Of a stretch of 30,524 bases of DNA, positions 29,571-30,524 are shown piece by piece (within the stretch, counting starts at the first letter, position 1; each line of letters starts with the position of its first letter). The notes below the pieces were generated by a model. That model did no database searches, had not been told where the DNA came from, and saw only the letters and a list, made by a program, of their open reading frames with translations. Position numbers and translations under genes: made by a program. This DNA comes from Prevotellaceae bacterium (lineage in GTDB: Bacteria; Bacteroidota; Bacteroidia; Bacteroidales; Bacteroidaceae), in contig JAGKTZ010000017.1 of assembly GCA_021153165.1 (NCBI GenBank), positions 1-30,524 on the forward strand. The letters run 5' to 3'.

Positions 29571-30512
29571 ATGATAAACAGAGAACTCATCAGACTGAAA
29601 GTCGTTCAGTTGATATATGCTTACTATCGCAGCGAACGTACAGAAGACGCGTTGGAAAATGCTGAAAAGGAACTCTTCTTCAGTTTTGACAAATCCTACG
29701 AATTGTATCTCTATTTGCTCAACGCTTTGCTGCAACTCAAGAAAGTGGCAGAAAGCAAAGAGGAAACAAGATTGGCTCGTGCAACACGCTTAGGCCAGGA
29801 GACCGAAGGCGTATTTGCCGAGAAGATGTTTGCCGAAAACAAATTCCTCTGCCAATTAGACCTCAACGAAGCGCTCGTAGATTATCGCGAAAAGCAAAAG
29901 AAAGAGTGGATCGAAGAAGATGCCTTCTACAAGAAACTTTACACCACAATGGTAGAAAGCGATATCTACCAAATGTACTTAGCGAAAGAAGATTTTAGCT
30001 ATGATGCCGACCGCGAAATCGTACGCAAACTCTACAAGACATTTATTGATGGTAACGAAGATTTCGATGTTCTCTTAGAGGATCATTGTCTCTATTGGAA
30101 TGACGACAAATTCTTGATAGACTCATTCGTGTTAAAGACGATAAAAAGATTTGAAGAGGCTAATGGTGCTCAGCAACCATTGTTGCCACAATTCTCGTTG
30201 GATGAGGATCGTGAGTTTGCCTCGGCGCTGTTCCGTGAAGCTATCAAACGTAAAGAAGAAGTCAAAGAATTAATCAGCAAAAACTGCAAGAACTGGGAGT
30301 ATGACCGATTGGCTTTCATGGATGTCATCATCATGCAAATTGCTATAGCTGAAATTTTGGCTTTCCCGTCAATTCCTCTAAGCGTGACCTTCAACGAATA
30401 CCTTGATATCGCCAAGGTTTACAGCACGCCCCGCAGTGCATCCTACATCAACGGCCTAATGGACCACGTGGTAAAGCGCTTGAAAGCGGAAGGTAAACTG
30501 ATGAAAGCATAA
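29571..30512 (+). CDS. nusB: Transcription antitermination factor NusB, long Bacteroidota form
   Basis: NusB binds boxA RNA with NusE (S10) to form antitermination complexes on rRNA operons. The protein has 313 residues, about twice the proteobacterial length. The first helix MINRELIRLKVVQLIYAYYRS is the typical start, followed by an extended helical insertion (about 30-210). The conserved NusB core is at about 215-305: FASALFREAIKRKEEVKELI, NWEYDRLAFMDVIIMQIAIAEIL, PLSVTFNEYLDIAKVYSTP and SASYINGLMDHV. This extended N-terminal half is normal for Bacteroidota. The gene ends 12 bp before the window edge; downstream partners are not visible. Confidence 0.94.
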   Translation: MINRELIRLKVVQLIYAYYRSERTEDALENAEKELFFSFDKSYELYLYLLNALLQLKKVAESKEETRLARATRLGQETEGVFAEKMFAENKFLCQLDLNEALVDYREKQKKEWIEEDAFYKKLYTTMVESDIYQMYLAKEDFSYDADREIVRKLYKTFIDGNEDFDVLLEDHCLYWNDDKFLIDSFVLKTIKRFEEANGAQQPLLPQFSLDEDREFASALFREAIKRKEEVKELISKNCKNWEYDRLAFMDVIIMQIAIAEILAFPSIPLSVTFNEYLDIAKVYSTPRSASYINGLMDHVVKRLKAEGKLMKA

Positions 30513-30524
30513 ACTATACATATA

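Overview
The window reads as a chromosomal segment of a Bacteroidota species in the order Bacteroidales, most likely close to Prevotellaceae. The support is: promoters of the Bacteroidota TAnnTTTG (-7) type, in several cases with a TTTG-like -33 box 19-20 bp upstream; almost no Shine-Dalgarno sequences; order-typical proteins (DUF3276/PUR-alpha, DUF5606, a DUF6621-like protein, long NusB); an S-type sulfatase; and a subtilisin with a C-terminal domain like the type IX secretion sorting signal. I see no tRNA, rRNA, CRISPR array, phage or insertion sequence.

Layout. 1-4.1 kb (+): recA, a carboxynorspermidine/saccharopine dehydrogenase-family gene, and an SLC13/DASS anion transporter. 4.2-5.6 kb (+): a TPP riboswitch followed by a compact thiamine salvage operon (PnuT-like transporter, then thiamine pyrophosphokinase). 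5.77-11.7 kb (-): a tripartite efflux operon in the order TolC-like, HlyD-like, MacB/FtsX permease, ATPase. 11.88-13.29 kb (+): a divergently transcribed two-component pair, a receiver-Fis regulator without the AAA+ domain and a histidine kinase with little sensor region. Their shared upstream region carries a pair of 14-bp direct repeats that could be the regulator's operator. 13.5-16.5 kb (-): phosphoglucosamine/phosphomannose mutase followed by a secreted S-type sulfatase, with a terminator-like hairpin immediately before the sulfatase. 16.86-18.4 kb: an acidic lipoprotein (-) and an M48 metalloprotease (+), followed by a DUF805-like gene remnant and an AT-rich non-coding stretch flanked by 23-bp direct repeats. 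19.1-21.8 kb (-): pyrF, a DUF6621-like gene and an N-acetylhexosamine kinase-like gene. 22.06-26.7 kb (+): a stand-alone AraC-type HTH protein, an L-cysteine desulfidase-family enzyme, and a subtilisin-like secreted protease. 27.1-29.3 kb (-): pepT, then the DUF5606 and DUF3276 genes. 29.57-30.51 kb (+): nusB.

Most genes are housekeeping or metabolic. The unusual content is between genes. (1) Two almost identical 86-bp elements, each a 22-bp inverted repeat enclosing two 21-bp tandem units, sit at two convergent gene junctions, with a decayed third copy elsewhere. (2) Arrays of a degenerate octamer with core CGTCAAC/CGTCTAC occur at three intergenic sites, two of them overlapping stop codons. 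(3) Several strong hairpins lie at operon-internal or leader positions. These are the best candidates for undescribed repeat families or regulatory structures. I found no clear novel multi-gene system.
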